DNA from: Solicoccozyma terricola
Lineage: Eukaryota > Basidiomycota > Tremellomycetes > Filobasidiales > Piskurozymaceae
DNA length: 64,000 nt
Direction: 5' to 3'
Assembly: GCA_001600875.1 (NCBI GenBank)
Contig: BCLD01000009.1
Span: 843,534-907,533 of the forward strand
The translations under genes and the position numbers were made by a program. Below are positions 47,029-57,603 of the stretch, piece after piece. The notes under the pieces are model-generated. The model was given only the letters and a program-made list of their open reading frames with translations, was not told where the DNA came from and searched no databases. How positions within the stretch are numbered: position 1 is the first letter of the stretch; every line of letters starts with the position of its first letter.

Positions 47029-47365
47029 TGCCGGGATGAAAGTAGTCAATGGGTGGTATGGAACAGAGAGTTGTGTATCGAGAGGGCTGATGTATATGAG
47101 GATGGATTGCGTGGATGGTGCTGTGAGGTCGATGCTGTATGGTGCTAACCGCTCCTCAGCTAGTCGACGACGACAACACTCCAAGCGTGACAACCCCGGT
47201 CCAGTCTCACGGTGGGCAGGTTGACGGACATGAGGCCTTGACAATGTCCGTCTCTCCTATGGTGGACATCACCCTACCCTGGATGTCCGTGATAAAGTCG
47301 ATCGAGGTTCCCGTCCTAGTCCTACCTACTCGGAACTACCACTCTGTCTGTCCCTCACATCCACC
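47029..47365. promoter_or_regulatory. Divergent promoter SKP1 / mitochondrial bL27
   Basis: These 337 bp between head-to-head starts hold no gene of their own. A plus-strand open frame (47139-47645) overlaps the bL27m exon in another frame and is rejected. No strong motif seen. Confidence 0.5.
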
Positions 47366-48334
47366 ATGGCATCCTTCCTCCGCTCCACCCTTCTCAGCTC
47401 AGTCAACAGAGCAGCTCCTCTCGGCTTTGATCTTAAACAGCAGCTCAATCCGTCGTCGTCCTGTGCGTCCATTGCGTGCTGGGTCTCTCACAATAGCTGA
47501 CCATTGGAACGGTCTGACCTACACACACACAGCTATTCAGAATCAGATCAGAACGGCAACGAAGAGGGGAGGTGGTTCGTCGAAGAATGGGAGGTCGTCG
47601 GCGGGGAGAAGGTTGGGGGTGAAAAAGTTTACAGGTGAGTGCTGAGCGAAACGTCGAGCGAAGCGAGCATTTTCTGTTTCTTCGTGAGCTCCGCGAGCAT
47701 TCTGTCGATCTCTGCGAGCGCAGCAAGCACTGTGTTTTCGACGAGCGAAGCGAGTATTACATCCTTGATGGGTCAGCGAAGAATTCTTCCTGCTGTACCG
47801 AGTATAATGTCTCTCCGTTCGCGTGCAACATCATTTGTCTCCTGAGTGTATGCTAACCATCTCTTCCACAGATCAATTCGTAGCTCCTGGTCAAATCATC
47901 GTGCGGCAAAGGGGAACCCAATTCCATGCAGGACAGCATGTGAGTGTCACTTTTATCCTCCGCATGACACATACCTCCCAAAGCTAAACACTCTGCCCCC
48001 CCATTCTCAGGTCGGCATGGGCAAAGATCATACATTATACGCTCTCGAACCAGGATATGTGAAATTCTACTCATCTCCCATCCCATACCCACATAGAGCG
48101 GCTCCCGCCATTACGACTACACCAGCACCTGCGTCCTCGTCAGCCACCACGTCATTGACGATCGAGACTCCTTTATCCCGTTTACTGAAACGGCCGAGAT
48201 CGTCGCGACAGTACATTGGGATCGTTGCTGAGCGGGAGGAGAAATTGCCAAGGAAGGAAGAGGAGAGGGGAAGGGAGAGGAGATTTTGGGGAGCTATCAA
48301 GCATACAGAGGAGGCAGAGAGTACCTTGGTTTGA
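47366..48334 (+). CDS. Mitochondrial large ribosomal subunit protein bL27m
   Basis: Exons: 47366-47462, 47533-47634, 47872-47939, 48011-48334; 196 residues. Orthologue of bacterial L27 (yeast MRP7/MRPL2). An Arg/Ser/Ala-rich N-terminus serves as mitochondrial targeting peptide. The L27 core follows: ATKRGGGSSKNGRSSAGRRL, GVKKF-DQFVAPGQIIVRQRG, TQFHAGQHVGMGKDHTLYAL, EPGYVKFY. The N-terminal Gly-Gly-Gly-Ser/Lys-rich arm normally reaches the peptidyl-transferase centre. The fungal C-terminal extension is charged (REEKLPRKEEERGRERRFWG). Intron 2 is 237 nt, unusually long here, and carries a degenerate repeat (47656-47758). Confidence 0.93.
47656..47758. repeat. Degenerate GAGCGAAGCGAGC repeat in bL27m intron 2
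   Basis: Four diverged units with about 28-30 bp spacing: GAGCGAAGCGAGCATT (47656), GTGAGCTCCGCGAGCATT (about 47684), GCGAGCGCAGCAAGCACT (about 47714) and GAGCGAAGCGAGTATT (47743). Each unit is partly self-complementary (CGAG...CTCG type pairing is not perfect). They lie fully within the 237-nt intron. Confidence 0.75.
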
Positions 48335-48440
48335 GTCTATGTTGTCGCATGTATAAAAGAGACATTGGGCCCATTGTTATGCATCTGCTCATCGTTTTAT
48401 GATCTCATCACATCGTCTAATCATTTCGCCTTTGCGCCTT

Positions 48441-49943
48441 TCAATCCTCTCTATCATCCTGCATGTTATCCTCCGAAGTCTGCCTCGATACCTCCCTGGA
48501 CGTCCTCTCCCTCTGTCTCTTCAACCACGCCCTTACCTCTCCACCTTTCGCTGCGACACCACCATCATCCTCCAATTGCCCTAGGCCATCGCCGATCTCC
48601 ATTGCTTCAGTTGACGCCTTTTTGAAACCCTCGAACGCACGCATCGCCGCTCCGCTCTCGATAGTATCACGGGCAATCTGCACTCCCTCTTTGTAGTCCT
48701 TGGCACGACCTGATATCCGCAGTAGGGCAGCGGATTGGAGTAATACGTAGTCGTATATCGTGTCGATGGAGGGTGAGTCGGGGCCGGGAGGAGAGGACAG
48801 GTGGGAGGGTGGCACGGACGTGGCAGATGGGGTGAGGAGAGACTTGAATGTCAAGGCGTTGAGTTCGGGCGTCGATCCTCGAACTGATGATAATGGATGA
48901 AGAGGTAGACCGAAATCTCGAGTCGGGTGGAGTGAGTATGTCTTGATCTCGCCAGAAGTTAGTTCCCAAGCCCAAGTCTCGCCGGCCGGCGATATCTCAT
49001 CTAAGCCTTCCTTGCCGCAGACGACTAACGCCCGCTCGACTTTCAAAATACGGAGGACCTCGGCGAACGTGTCACCAAGTTCTTTACGAGCTACACCGAG
49101 TACCATACGTGACGGACGACTCGGGTTGATGAGCGGTCCTAGGACATTGAAAACGGTACGGAAGTTGAGCTGCCGTCGAACAGGCGCGATGTGCGTAAAT
49201 GCTGGATGGTAGTGAGGAGCGAAGAGGAAGAGAAATGGGGAATGGGAAATCAATGCGGGGAGGGTAGAGGGTGGGAATGTCAGGGAACAACCGAGGGAGA
49301 GGAGGAGGTCGGCAGAGCCTGAAGTTGAGGTCGCCGCTCTGGATCCGTGCTACAAGATGATTGAAAAGGTTCAGTACACCAGGAAGAGCAGTTCAACCAG
49401 ATATAGCTCACCTTGGCTACTCTCAATCCCGTTCCAGCGACCACAACTGCCGCTGTTGTAGACACATTGAAACTATCCGACCCATCACCACCCGTTCCGA
49501 CTATATCCACCAAACCCGTATAACCATCCCCAAGCTTATCAGTCTCCCTGTAGTCCCACTCATCACCTTGGGGTTCTGGAAGCTCGTCTCGTGGTAGCAA
49601 CGAATCAAGCTTCACTGCATGGTCTCGTAGTACTTGAGCGCAGGCGGCGACTATGGACGGTGAAGAGTCCAGACCGGAGAGGGTGAGAGCGGTGAGGAAG
49701 GCTCCCATCTGACGAGGAGGATGGATAGCAATATCAGCATGGCTGCCATTGTCTACTTGCATACTCACTTCACATACTCACCTGGGCCTCGGAAGCACCC
49801 TTCCCATCCTCCTGACAGAAATGGTGAAAACAGACTGCCACATCCTCAGCGGTGAACTCTGTGGGCTTTTGGACGAGTTTTTTGAGATGGTCTTTGAATG
49901 TATCGGACGAGTACTGAGGTTGGGTGGCTTTGGATGCTGACAT
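48441..49943 (-). CDS. TRP4: Anthranilate phosphoribosyltransferase
   Basis: Minus exons: 49943-49782, 49708-49412, 49349-48441; 455 residues. It transfers phosphoribosyl from PRPP to anthranilate, the second committed step of tryptophan synthesis. An N-terminal helical domain ([36 protein letters not shown]) precedes the PRPP-binding [20 protein letters not shown], then [40 protein letters not shown] and [14 protein letters not shown], all family signatures. The C-terminus contains [20 protein letters not shown] and an insertion rich in Ser/Pro around nt 48770-48850, usual in fungal enzymes. A charged 30-residue tail follows. It converges on bL27m, 106 bp between stops. Confidence 0.95.
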
Positions 49944-50046
49944 GATGGCTGGCGGGGTGGGTATGTCGAATATAGCTACGGACTGGGCGAGCACGGGGGA
50001 GTTATGGTGAGTTCTCCAGTGGGCGATGTTAGATGGCCAACTCGAT

Positions 50047-50052
50047 CACGTG
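50047..50052. promoter_or_regulatory. CACGTG E-box
   Basis: CACGTG in GATCACGTGGAC, 104 bp upstream of the minus-strand TRP4 start. Confidence 0.5.
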
Positions 50053-50141
50053 GACCTTGACTCAGATCGCTGCAAACCGCGGATTGTTGGTGGCGACTGA
50101 GTATATTTATTACGTAATATTACATACAATTCTAGTGATAA

Positions 50142-50147
50142 CACGTG
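50142..50147. promoter_or_regulatory. CACGTG E-box
   Basis: CACGTG in AACACGTGTCAA, about 188 bp upstream of the kinesin start. Confidence 0.5.
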
Positions 50148-50334
50148 TCAAATCCAACGCGACCGAACCCATTGTCAACAACTGGTTGCTTGATGTTCTA
50201 CCCTCCCATGTCAGTCTTCACCTTGCCTCCTTACTCACACATCCTCACCTCCACACAACAACAACTCGCGACAGTATCCAGCTGTGATATCTCCTACGCT
50301 CGTCTGATCTCCTTTTCGTGCCTCTTTTGCCACC

Positions 50335-53300
50335 ATGGCACCAGCAACACCTGCAAAGGGCGGTACTCGCATACCAGCGACCCCTCGAACTACTCGCTCA
50401 AAGGTTGCCGCACACTCCAACCTCGTCGATACATCTCTCCCATCCACTCCAGGCCCGTCCCAATCTGGGAAGACAGCTAGCAAAGTCCCAATGACAACCG
50501 GGAAGATGGGTCTGTTGGGCAGGAAGCCGTCCAAGTTGGGTGGGGATAAGGAGGTGGGTCTATCACGCGGTCCGACATCATCAAGTTCGCTCACTGCCTA
50601 CTGTCCACGTCTCGCCTCTAGACTCCAGTAGTCAAGCGCATGGCGTCTTTTGCTCTTCCCAGCATTGGATCCTCGAAAGCACGCGTCCCTTCCGCCTCCT
50701 CCAGTACAACATCGATGACCACCGAGAAAAACAACGTGCAGGTGAGTCCGTCCTTGTTCGTCTGGACCGACGCGGATCCAATACCTATGTCACGCACCTT
50801 CAGGCCTTCCTCCGCCTTCGACCATCTCCCTCTAGTGAAGGAGCCGGAGCAAACGCCGGTAATAACAAGCCATACATCGAGATTCAAGGAGATAAGCAGG
50901 TGACGATGAAGGCTCCGATTGTTCGTATAAGCACCTACATCTTCTCCGTCGACACAGGCTAACACGCGAGATACTCTTTGTCAGGACTCGAGTCGAGCAC
51001 ACGTCCTCCGTCAGACTTCCACCTACTCCTTCGATCGAGTCTTTGCACCTGATGCAACTCAATCCGATGTGTTTGAGAACACAACCCTTCCTATGGTGGA
51101 GCAAGTCCTCCAAGGTCAAGGTGGACTACTGTTCAGCTATGGTGTGAGCAACAGTGGGAAGACGTGAGTTCGACACTGCTATCCCAGGCCAGCGCGTGAG
51201 AGTTGATTGGAATCCTCAACACCAAGATTCACTATGCAAGGTGATGTTGCAGATGGTGCAATCGAAAAACAAGGCATGATTCCGAGAGCAATTCAAGTGG
51301 TTTTTGATTCAATTGCTGGGCTGGCTTGCGAGCGTCATGTGAGTCTGGAAAGTCTAATTCGTATCGCAAATCCTTGCTGAATGGCTTTGAGGAATAGGTC
51401 AAACCTGTGCGACAGGCTGGAGTGGAGTTCCTTGTCGGAGAAGAGGAGGAGGAGACGTTGGGAATCGAGGTACCGGGTGGAAAGGGTGACTTGGGAGATC
51501 GAAGTGAGCCTCCGTGTCGATAAAGATCCCCAAGGTCCGCTCCTTAACGAACGTTCTTACTCGTCAAATAGTCGTTAAAGTGGATAGGAATTATTCTTAT
51601 GCCATCTTCGTCTCACACGTCGAGGTATACAACGACAAGGTGAGAAACGGCATACCGAATTTTATAGCATATGACTGATGTCGTCTTCTGCCACAAGATC
51701 TTCGATCTCCTTGAATCTGTTCCTACAGGCTCCAAGAAGACATTAACGAAGCCGACATCCAGCTCACAGATTCCACGGGTCATCCCTCGCACCGGCGGGT
51801 TCTTCAGCAGAAATATGCTGAATACCGACAGCCCTCGTTCACTCTTCCACAAGTCTCCGTTTTCTTCCTCATTCGGCAGTCGCCCGTCATTGGCTGCGGC
51901 GGCTAGCTACAATGGCGGATCTGGAATCCTTACTCGTCAAGCGTTAGCATTAAAGACCGACATCGATGGTGGGCGGTTTATCAGTGGGATGAAGGAGATC
52001 CGAGTCAAAAACAAGGAGGAGGCGTTGGCAGTATTCATGCTCGGCCAGGAAGATAGGCAGGTCTTTGGCACGTTGGCGAATAGGCAGTCGAGCAGGAGTC
52101 ATGGGGTGTTTACCATCAAGGTGGTGCGAATTCACAACGGAGCGCCTAATGTGAGTATGACCTTGGGACTGCTCAAATCTCGTTCTTCAACTGACGCTGA
52201 GGATTCATATTCAACAGGACGCCGACTCAGCGAGTGTGTCTCGACTTTGTATGGTTGACCTAGCAGGATCAGAGAGGAATGACAAATCTCAAGCGGAGGG
52301 AGAACGTCTCAAAGAAGCTTGCAACATCAACAAGTCTCTTTACGTAAGTGCTAGAATGCAACCGCTTGCGATATCCATTCTCTGACGTAGATGCGTGTGC
52401 GATGCAAAATAGACACTCGGTATATGTTTGAAAACCTTAAGAGAGAACCAAGCACTGATGGCGTCCCGAACACTTTCGGCGAAACGCAAACCGGCTCATG
52501 TCTCGTTCAGGTCAGTGGCACGATCAGGCCAATACCCCTCTGTGTTGACGTCTTTTCTCCCGTACCTTGTAGACATGTTCGGTTGACGGAAATTCTCGAA
52601 AGCTTCTTCACGGGCGAGGGTCGCGTGGTCATGATTGTCAACGTCAATCCGCACGATACTGGTTTCCAGGAGAATTCTCAGGTAATGGAATTCAGCGCTC
52701 TGGCGACTCAGGTTCAGACTTCGGCCCTTGACCGCTTGCGGCAACCGATAATGAAGAGCTTTGAAGCAATGAAGACCAAAGTCCAGCATAGCAGCGGCTC
52801 AATTGGCAGATCTCAGAACAAGATTACAGTAATTCTCCCGAATATCGCGCCAAAGAGCCAGCAAGTCCCAAGTACTCTGGATTCCGAAGCACCGGAGCCT
52901 CTGATGGAAATGGTGGAGGAGGACTTGGAGGTAGTGGAAGGTCTGTCGCTGAAACTTGATTTTCCATTCGGCAACAGTGCTGACGAGAATACGGACCTCG
53001 CAGTGGACGCTGATGATGATGAGGATGTCGAATCGGATGCTCTGGTTGACGCACTGATAGAAGAGCTTGCCCGCACCCGTATGAGAGTTGGTTTTAGTGT
53101 AGGCCAGTTGAGGCAATTTCAAATGCTGACTACTCACATCGATCCCAGTTAATGCAGGCGGAGATGCTTAACGCTCTCATTGAAGCCGATGTTAGGGAAG
53201 AAGTCGTTCAGGAGATGCATGGGAGATTGGCAGAATCTGACGAAAGGTGGCGCAAGAGGTTGCAAGAGGAGGTAAATCAAGCCTTTTAACAGCATGAAGC

Positions 53301-54708
53301 CACCTATTCACAACTGTGGTTCCTCCAGGTCCACGCTCACGAAGAAAAGACTGACCGCAAGATCGATATCATGCAACGCAGGCTGGCTGCCGCACAAGGT
53401 CAACAACTATCCATCCAAGATGAATCGGATGATGACTATGACAACGAGCGTACGGAAGAAATATTTGCCAGCGCAGTTGACATCTCCCTCGTGCGTGTTC
53501 GTTTGGGCGATAACATGGAACGTGTTTATTCTGATGCTGCCCTAATTACGCAGGAAGCTTCGTCGACATCTTTTACAGATGAATTACAAGGAAGTCCTAC
53601 CGTGAGCGTTCAGCGCAGTGCTCGATTGCGAAGTCTGGCCTGACGACTGTCCCATTATCAATCAGCCGAACCAAGCTAGACAACCTGAGATGCTAGTGCC
53701 TGACGCGGATAGATCCTCCCAAAATTCGCACGTACAGCTTACGAGATCGCCCAGCGGCACCTCTACCCGCAAAGACAACGTCTACGTGGAGATCATCAGG
53801 CAGCAGGCAAAGCCAGAAGAGCTACCACTAGAGATTGCAGAGCTGTCGCAGTCTGAATCAGAAGAGGAAGACGAATTGGCTCTTGGGATATCCAGCATGA
53901 AGGCGGCCTCACCAGCAGGTTGTGGTATCGGCTTAGAGGCTGCCGAAGGTGCCATTCCGGATGTAGACGCCGGCAGCATGATGACCTTCGAGGATGACCA
54001 GGAAGAGGGGAAGCGAGACGAAGAATTTCTTCGTAGCGAGGCCCTGGAGAGGGATAACGAGGTTGATGATGACGATGAGGAGGAGGATGGCGATGAAGAT
54101 GACGATGAAGATGACGACGAAGATGACGATGAAGATGACGATGAAGATGAGGAGGAGGACGCGGACGAGGACGAGGTGGACAATGACTCCTCCTTCGCTG
54201 TCAGTAACATCTCGATTTCGACAGTGTCAAGCGTCCCATCAACTCCAGTCAAGCGAGCTGCCAAACCGAAGACGTCCAACTACTCTCGCATGTCCACGGC
54301 ACCGCGAACGCCTGCCAAGGCCCCTCAGTCCCCCATTGTGGTCTCGACGCAACCATCGAGCTCACGAGCTGTAGTCAAGAGTCCGCAGAAGCCTGTGGAC
54401 CGCACCCCACTCAGCGAGAGTCGATGGCAGTCGCATATTGGCTCGATGCCTTCTCAAGACGCGCTTACGAAAAAGCCAACAGAGGATGTGGCATCCGATG
54501 CGACGCCGGAACAACAAGTGCAAGCTAGCGCGGTCAAAAAGAAGAGGTAAGTAACGGAATGGTGAGGAGGATTCGCAAGTCGCTGATCATATGTCGGATA
54601 TCCTAAAGAAAACTGGGCAAGAAGGTAGCGGTACTCGACGACGGTCTGGGACTGCGGGATGAGGCGCAGTTCACCGTCAGAAGAATGCTACCGAGTGGAC
54701 GAGCTTGA
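50335..54708 (+). CDS. Kinesin-6-type motor protein (KIF20/MKLP2-like)
   Basis: Exons: 50335-50553, 50622-50741, 50804-50920, 50985-51163, 51227-51338, 51398-51503, 51572-51639, 51698-52150, 52218-52343, 52413-52510, 52573-53086, 53149-53271, 53329-53490, 53554-53601, 53666-54546, 54609-54708; 1,141 residues. Motor domain from about residue 113 ([10 protein letters not shown]): [18 protein letters not shown]-loop [11 protein letters not shown] (about 204), VEVYNDKIFDLLE, switch [12 protein letters not shown], switch [27 protein letters not shown] and the final EFSALA. The P-loop GVxNSGKT and a large insertion between FDLLE and the switch I region are kinesin-6 hallmarks, a family of midzone and cytokinesis motors. 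A coiled coil follows, then an acidic run (about 948-988) and a basic Ser/Pro tail. Intron 53491-53553 is stop-free and in frame, so alternative retention is possible. Confidence 0.88.
54065..54180 (+). repeat. GAT/GAC/GAA acidic-tract repeat in the kinesin tail
   Basis: About 116 bp made almost only of GAT, GAC, GAA and GAG codons, with a recognisable 12-bp unit GAAGATGACGAT repeated in the middle. It encodes a run of about 38 mostly Asp/Glu residues and is likely prone to length change. Confidence 0.85.
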
Positions 54709-55287
54709 ATTCTGAAGCGAGGGTTGTAATTTCCACATTTTGATCTGGCTTGATATACATGTAGCACTATGATGGGCATATTGCAGATCTCAGCGGGACA
54801 AAAGCATCTATCAAATTAAGGCAATGTGAGCTCGCTCAGATTGCCTCGACCCAAACGCTTCAATTGCTCCACAGCGATTGAGCCTGAACGATAAGTGGAG
54901 ATGCTCGGGGGTACCACCTGGTTGATCGGGGGGAAGTATCATAGGTGATCCCTTGGAACCACCTCAAGTGAACCGGGTTGGGGGGGGGGGGGGGGGGGGG
55001 GGTCTGCCATTATGTAGAAATAGAGAAAGCCAAATGTCTCGCCAGCAAGAGGGAAGTTCTATTCCTTCTATACTTCCTCCCCGTGGCGAATCATGAGCGA
55101 TGCATCAAGGTGAAACACCGAACATCGTGAGCCACTCCGTTTCAAACCCTCGATTGATGTCGAGCGCATGACTTCAACGAGGGTAGAGTGTTTCTTGGTC
55201 GGGGCCTAGGACGCGCCCCTTCTTACCCCAGCTGAAGAGGACTCCGTAGTAGTATTGGGCTTGTGTTTGCGCAATACAAAAACGAAG
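54709..55287. other. Convergent intergenic region, kinesin / PNKP, with G23
   Basis: These 579 bp between converging genes hold no recognisable gene. They include a run of 23 consecutive G at 54980-55002 and probably the two 3' UTRs. Confidence 0.55.
54980..55002. repeat. G23 homopolymer
   Basis: Twenty-three consecutive G in the convergent intergenic region. The assembled length may be inexact because such runs are hard to sequence. Confidence 0.85.
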
Positions 55288-57315
55288 TCAGAAAGTCCAC
55301 TGCGTCCATATCTCTCGCTCCGTCGCAGATCCCTCGAATTTGAAGTTAACATTCTTCACAGCTGCGAACCCCTCCTTTTCGTTTGGAATCTCCAGGTCTT
55401 TCTGAAACTTCAAAAATGCGGTTGGAGGGAGGACCGCACGACGCTGTGAAACGAAGAAGTCAGCTACAGCTGATAATCAGCGATGCTGCAGAGCAAATTA
55501 CCGTCACACCAGGCTTTTCAGTTGTCAGATATGCGCGATAGATGTTGTTGTGTTGAGCTAAAGCCATCGGAGCCGTGAAGAAGAAGCATCTACACATTTG
55601 ATCGATCGGGTCAGTATAAAGTGACAAGAACCTCACGAACCCATTTCACCTGATGGGAACCCCAAGATCCCTCGCCAAGTCCACGTAGAAATGCCTGGTC
55701 GCTTTATCCCTGTTGGTGTTATCTGACAGGACAGATTGTCAGCACGGTTGACGTCGCCCGCATCACTTGCAGAACTCACCCACAACCACTCCCGACCTGC
55801 TGAGGCTGATGGTCTCGCGGACCTTGCGTAAACAGGCGTCGCGGGACTTCAGCGTGTCCTGATTTACATGTGCGTATCCTTTAGGCTGGAAGTGCTTGTA
55901 GTAGAAGCTTGTCTTGCCCGCGGCACTATGATTTGGAACTTGGATCGACCTCATACTCAAAGTTCACCAAACTGAGGAGGCACTTACGGGTACCCAACAA
56001 ACAAAACAATCTCGTGAGTGTCCTTTGGAATGACGGGAGTATGCGAGGGTGTGACCAACGGAGCTGAAAGTTTGGGAGGTATTAGCACGCGCAAGTCTGC
56101 AACCCAACTCATCCAACAAAAGTACCCATTTGACTAGAATCCAGCCACTCTTGAGCATCGAACCCTGCAGATGGACGCAACAAACGGAAAGGAGCTCCTG
56201 CAAAATGCATTTCTGGAGTCTCGAATCGTAGACCAAGGTTCAGGGCCCATTTGAGATCGCTGTCACTGTGGTCTCCAGGCCGTCCAGCTGCGTCTCCAAC
56301 GAAGAAAGATGCCTCGCGGTCTGTTGTAAGGCGACCTTTTGATTCAGATGCATGCGGGTGTGACAGGTCTGTGCCGGGAACTCACCGATGGACATTCCTC
56401 GCTGTTTGTATTCGGCTTCAACAAGTTCAAACATACCCCCTCCTGGTTTCCTGTATCTGTCTCGCTCAGTCGCAGCAAACACTTGTAAAGGTAATTCGGG
56501 AAGCTGCAGAGTCGAGCTTGTGAGCGATGACGACGGAATTATCCGAGATCACTTTATTTACTTTTTCGCAGATCAGACGAATCTTGGTCTTCCACGCTGC
56601 TATCCGCTTGTCTCCGCCAAGTTTCTGGTTTGATATTAACACGATATCATAGCTGACGTCGGCTCGGTTTAGTGAAACCAATCTAAACGCCAATGACACG
56701 GCTTAGAAACCTACCCATCTCGATGAACCTGCATCAACTTCGCCTTGACATCCCACTCGCAAAACTTCCAATCGCTCGCATCAATCGCCATGACACTCCC
56801 AGACGATGTACGGATCAATGTCCCATCTAGATCATAGAAGGCGACTTTAGCTGCCTGAGGGTGCGATGTGACGGATACAGCCTGGTCAGTGGCTGTTACA
56901 GAAGATGTAGAGGTGGACGCGATCGTGGAGATGGTGGCGATCGTCGACGTCATGGACGGTGAGTGTGGTTGAGATGGAGTGAGAGGGTTGAGATGGGTGT
57001 ATGTAAGGACAGTTGGTGCTTTGGGATGAGGATGAGGTAGCTTCGGTTGGTGGCTTTTGGGTAGGAAGAGCGAGTACACTTTCTTCGATGGAGTAGGTGT
57101 GGTTGCCGCTGGAGATGAATTGGTTTAGACCCGGACTCGGTGGCTGACTGGAAAAGCAGTCAACTCACATTGATCCGCATCCAGAGCATTGCCTTGGACA
57201 TCGATCCGACGCTTCTTGGAGGGATTTGTCGATGCTTTGTAAAAAAAAACATGATTATCATCAGCACCTGGTCTTAATTTCGGATGTTTGGCTGTCTGGG
57301 CTCACTGCTCATCAT
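55288..57315 (-). CDS. PNK1: Polynucleotide kinase 3'-phosphatase
   Basis: Minus exons: 57315-57306, 57234-57169, 57108-56715, 56652-56562, 56503-56386, 56320-56126, 56063-55988, 55925-55780, 55722-55650, 55589-55502, 55443-55288; 470 residues. PNKP repairs DNA break ends by removing 3'-phosphates and adding 5'-phosphates. The HAD phosphatase domain has [14 protein letters not shown] near residue 115, [37 protein letters not shown] and [20 protein letters not shown]. The kinase domain has Walker [14 protein letters not shown] (about 315), [23 protein letters not shown] and [18 protein letters not shown], ending IWTQWTF. Both activities therefore look intact, unlike S. cerevisiae Tpp1, which lacks the kinase. 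No FHA domain is present; the N-terminus is low-complexity. The first exon is 10 nt (MMS plus one base), the least certain part. Confidence 0.92.
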
Positions 57316-57489
57316 GAGATGAATTCGGACGGAAGACCTTAGCAACGGCCGAGCGAATGCTTTGAGGTGGCGAGTGGGTGGCAGCAGCAGCAGGGTGGTG
57401 TGCAAGGCGGTCGGTGGGATGGAGTGAGTGCAGCGGACAGGTAGTGAGTTGCTTTCAGTTGAACTTGGGTTTGTTGACTTTTGGTGAGT

Positions 57490-57495
57490 CACGTG
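57490..57495. promoter_or_regulatory. CACGTG E-box (GTCACGTGAC palindrome)
   Basis: CACGTG at the centre of the 10-bp palindrome GTCACGTGAC, in the 288-bp divergent region between PNK1 and the FUSC-like gene. Confidence 0.55.
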
Positions 57496-57603
57496 ACAAA
57501 TAAAGTCGGGAGAGATGGTCGACTAGGCACCACAGGACTGTGGCACTCGCATCCTCAAGCAGCATGCATCGCAGCGCCCAGAGCAGCATCTAGCAGCGCA
57601 GAT

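Larger units (their letters stand above)
49944..50334. promoter_or_regulatory. Divergent promoter TRP4 / kinesin
   Basis: These 391 bp between head-to-head starts hold no gene. They contain two CACGTG sites (50047-50052 and 50142-50147) flanking an AT-rich stretch (about 50100-50130). A bidirectional promoter is inferred. Confidence 0.55.

Noticed and set aside
47139..47645. Plus-strand frame of 168 codons over the SKP1-bL27m promoter
   Set aside because: It reads the bL27m first exon in the wrong frame; the spliced model from 47366 gives a clear L27 protein.
53782..54279. Minus-strand Ser-rich frame of 165 codons
   Set aside because: It is the antisense reading of the kinesin acidic GAT/GAC/GAA tract, which gives poly-Ser on the other strand.
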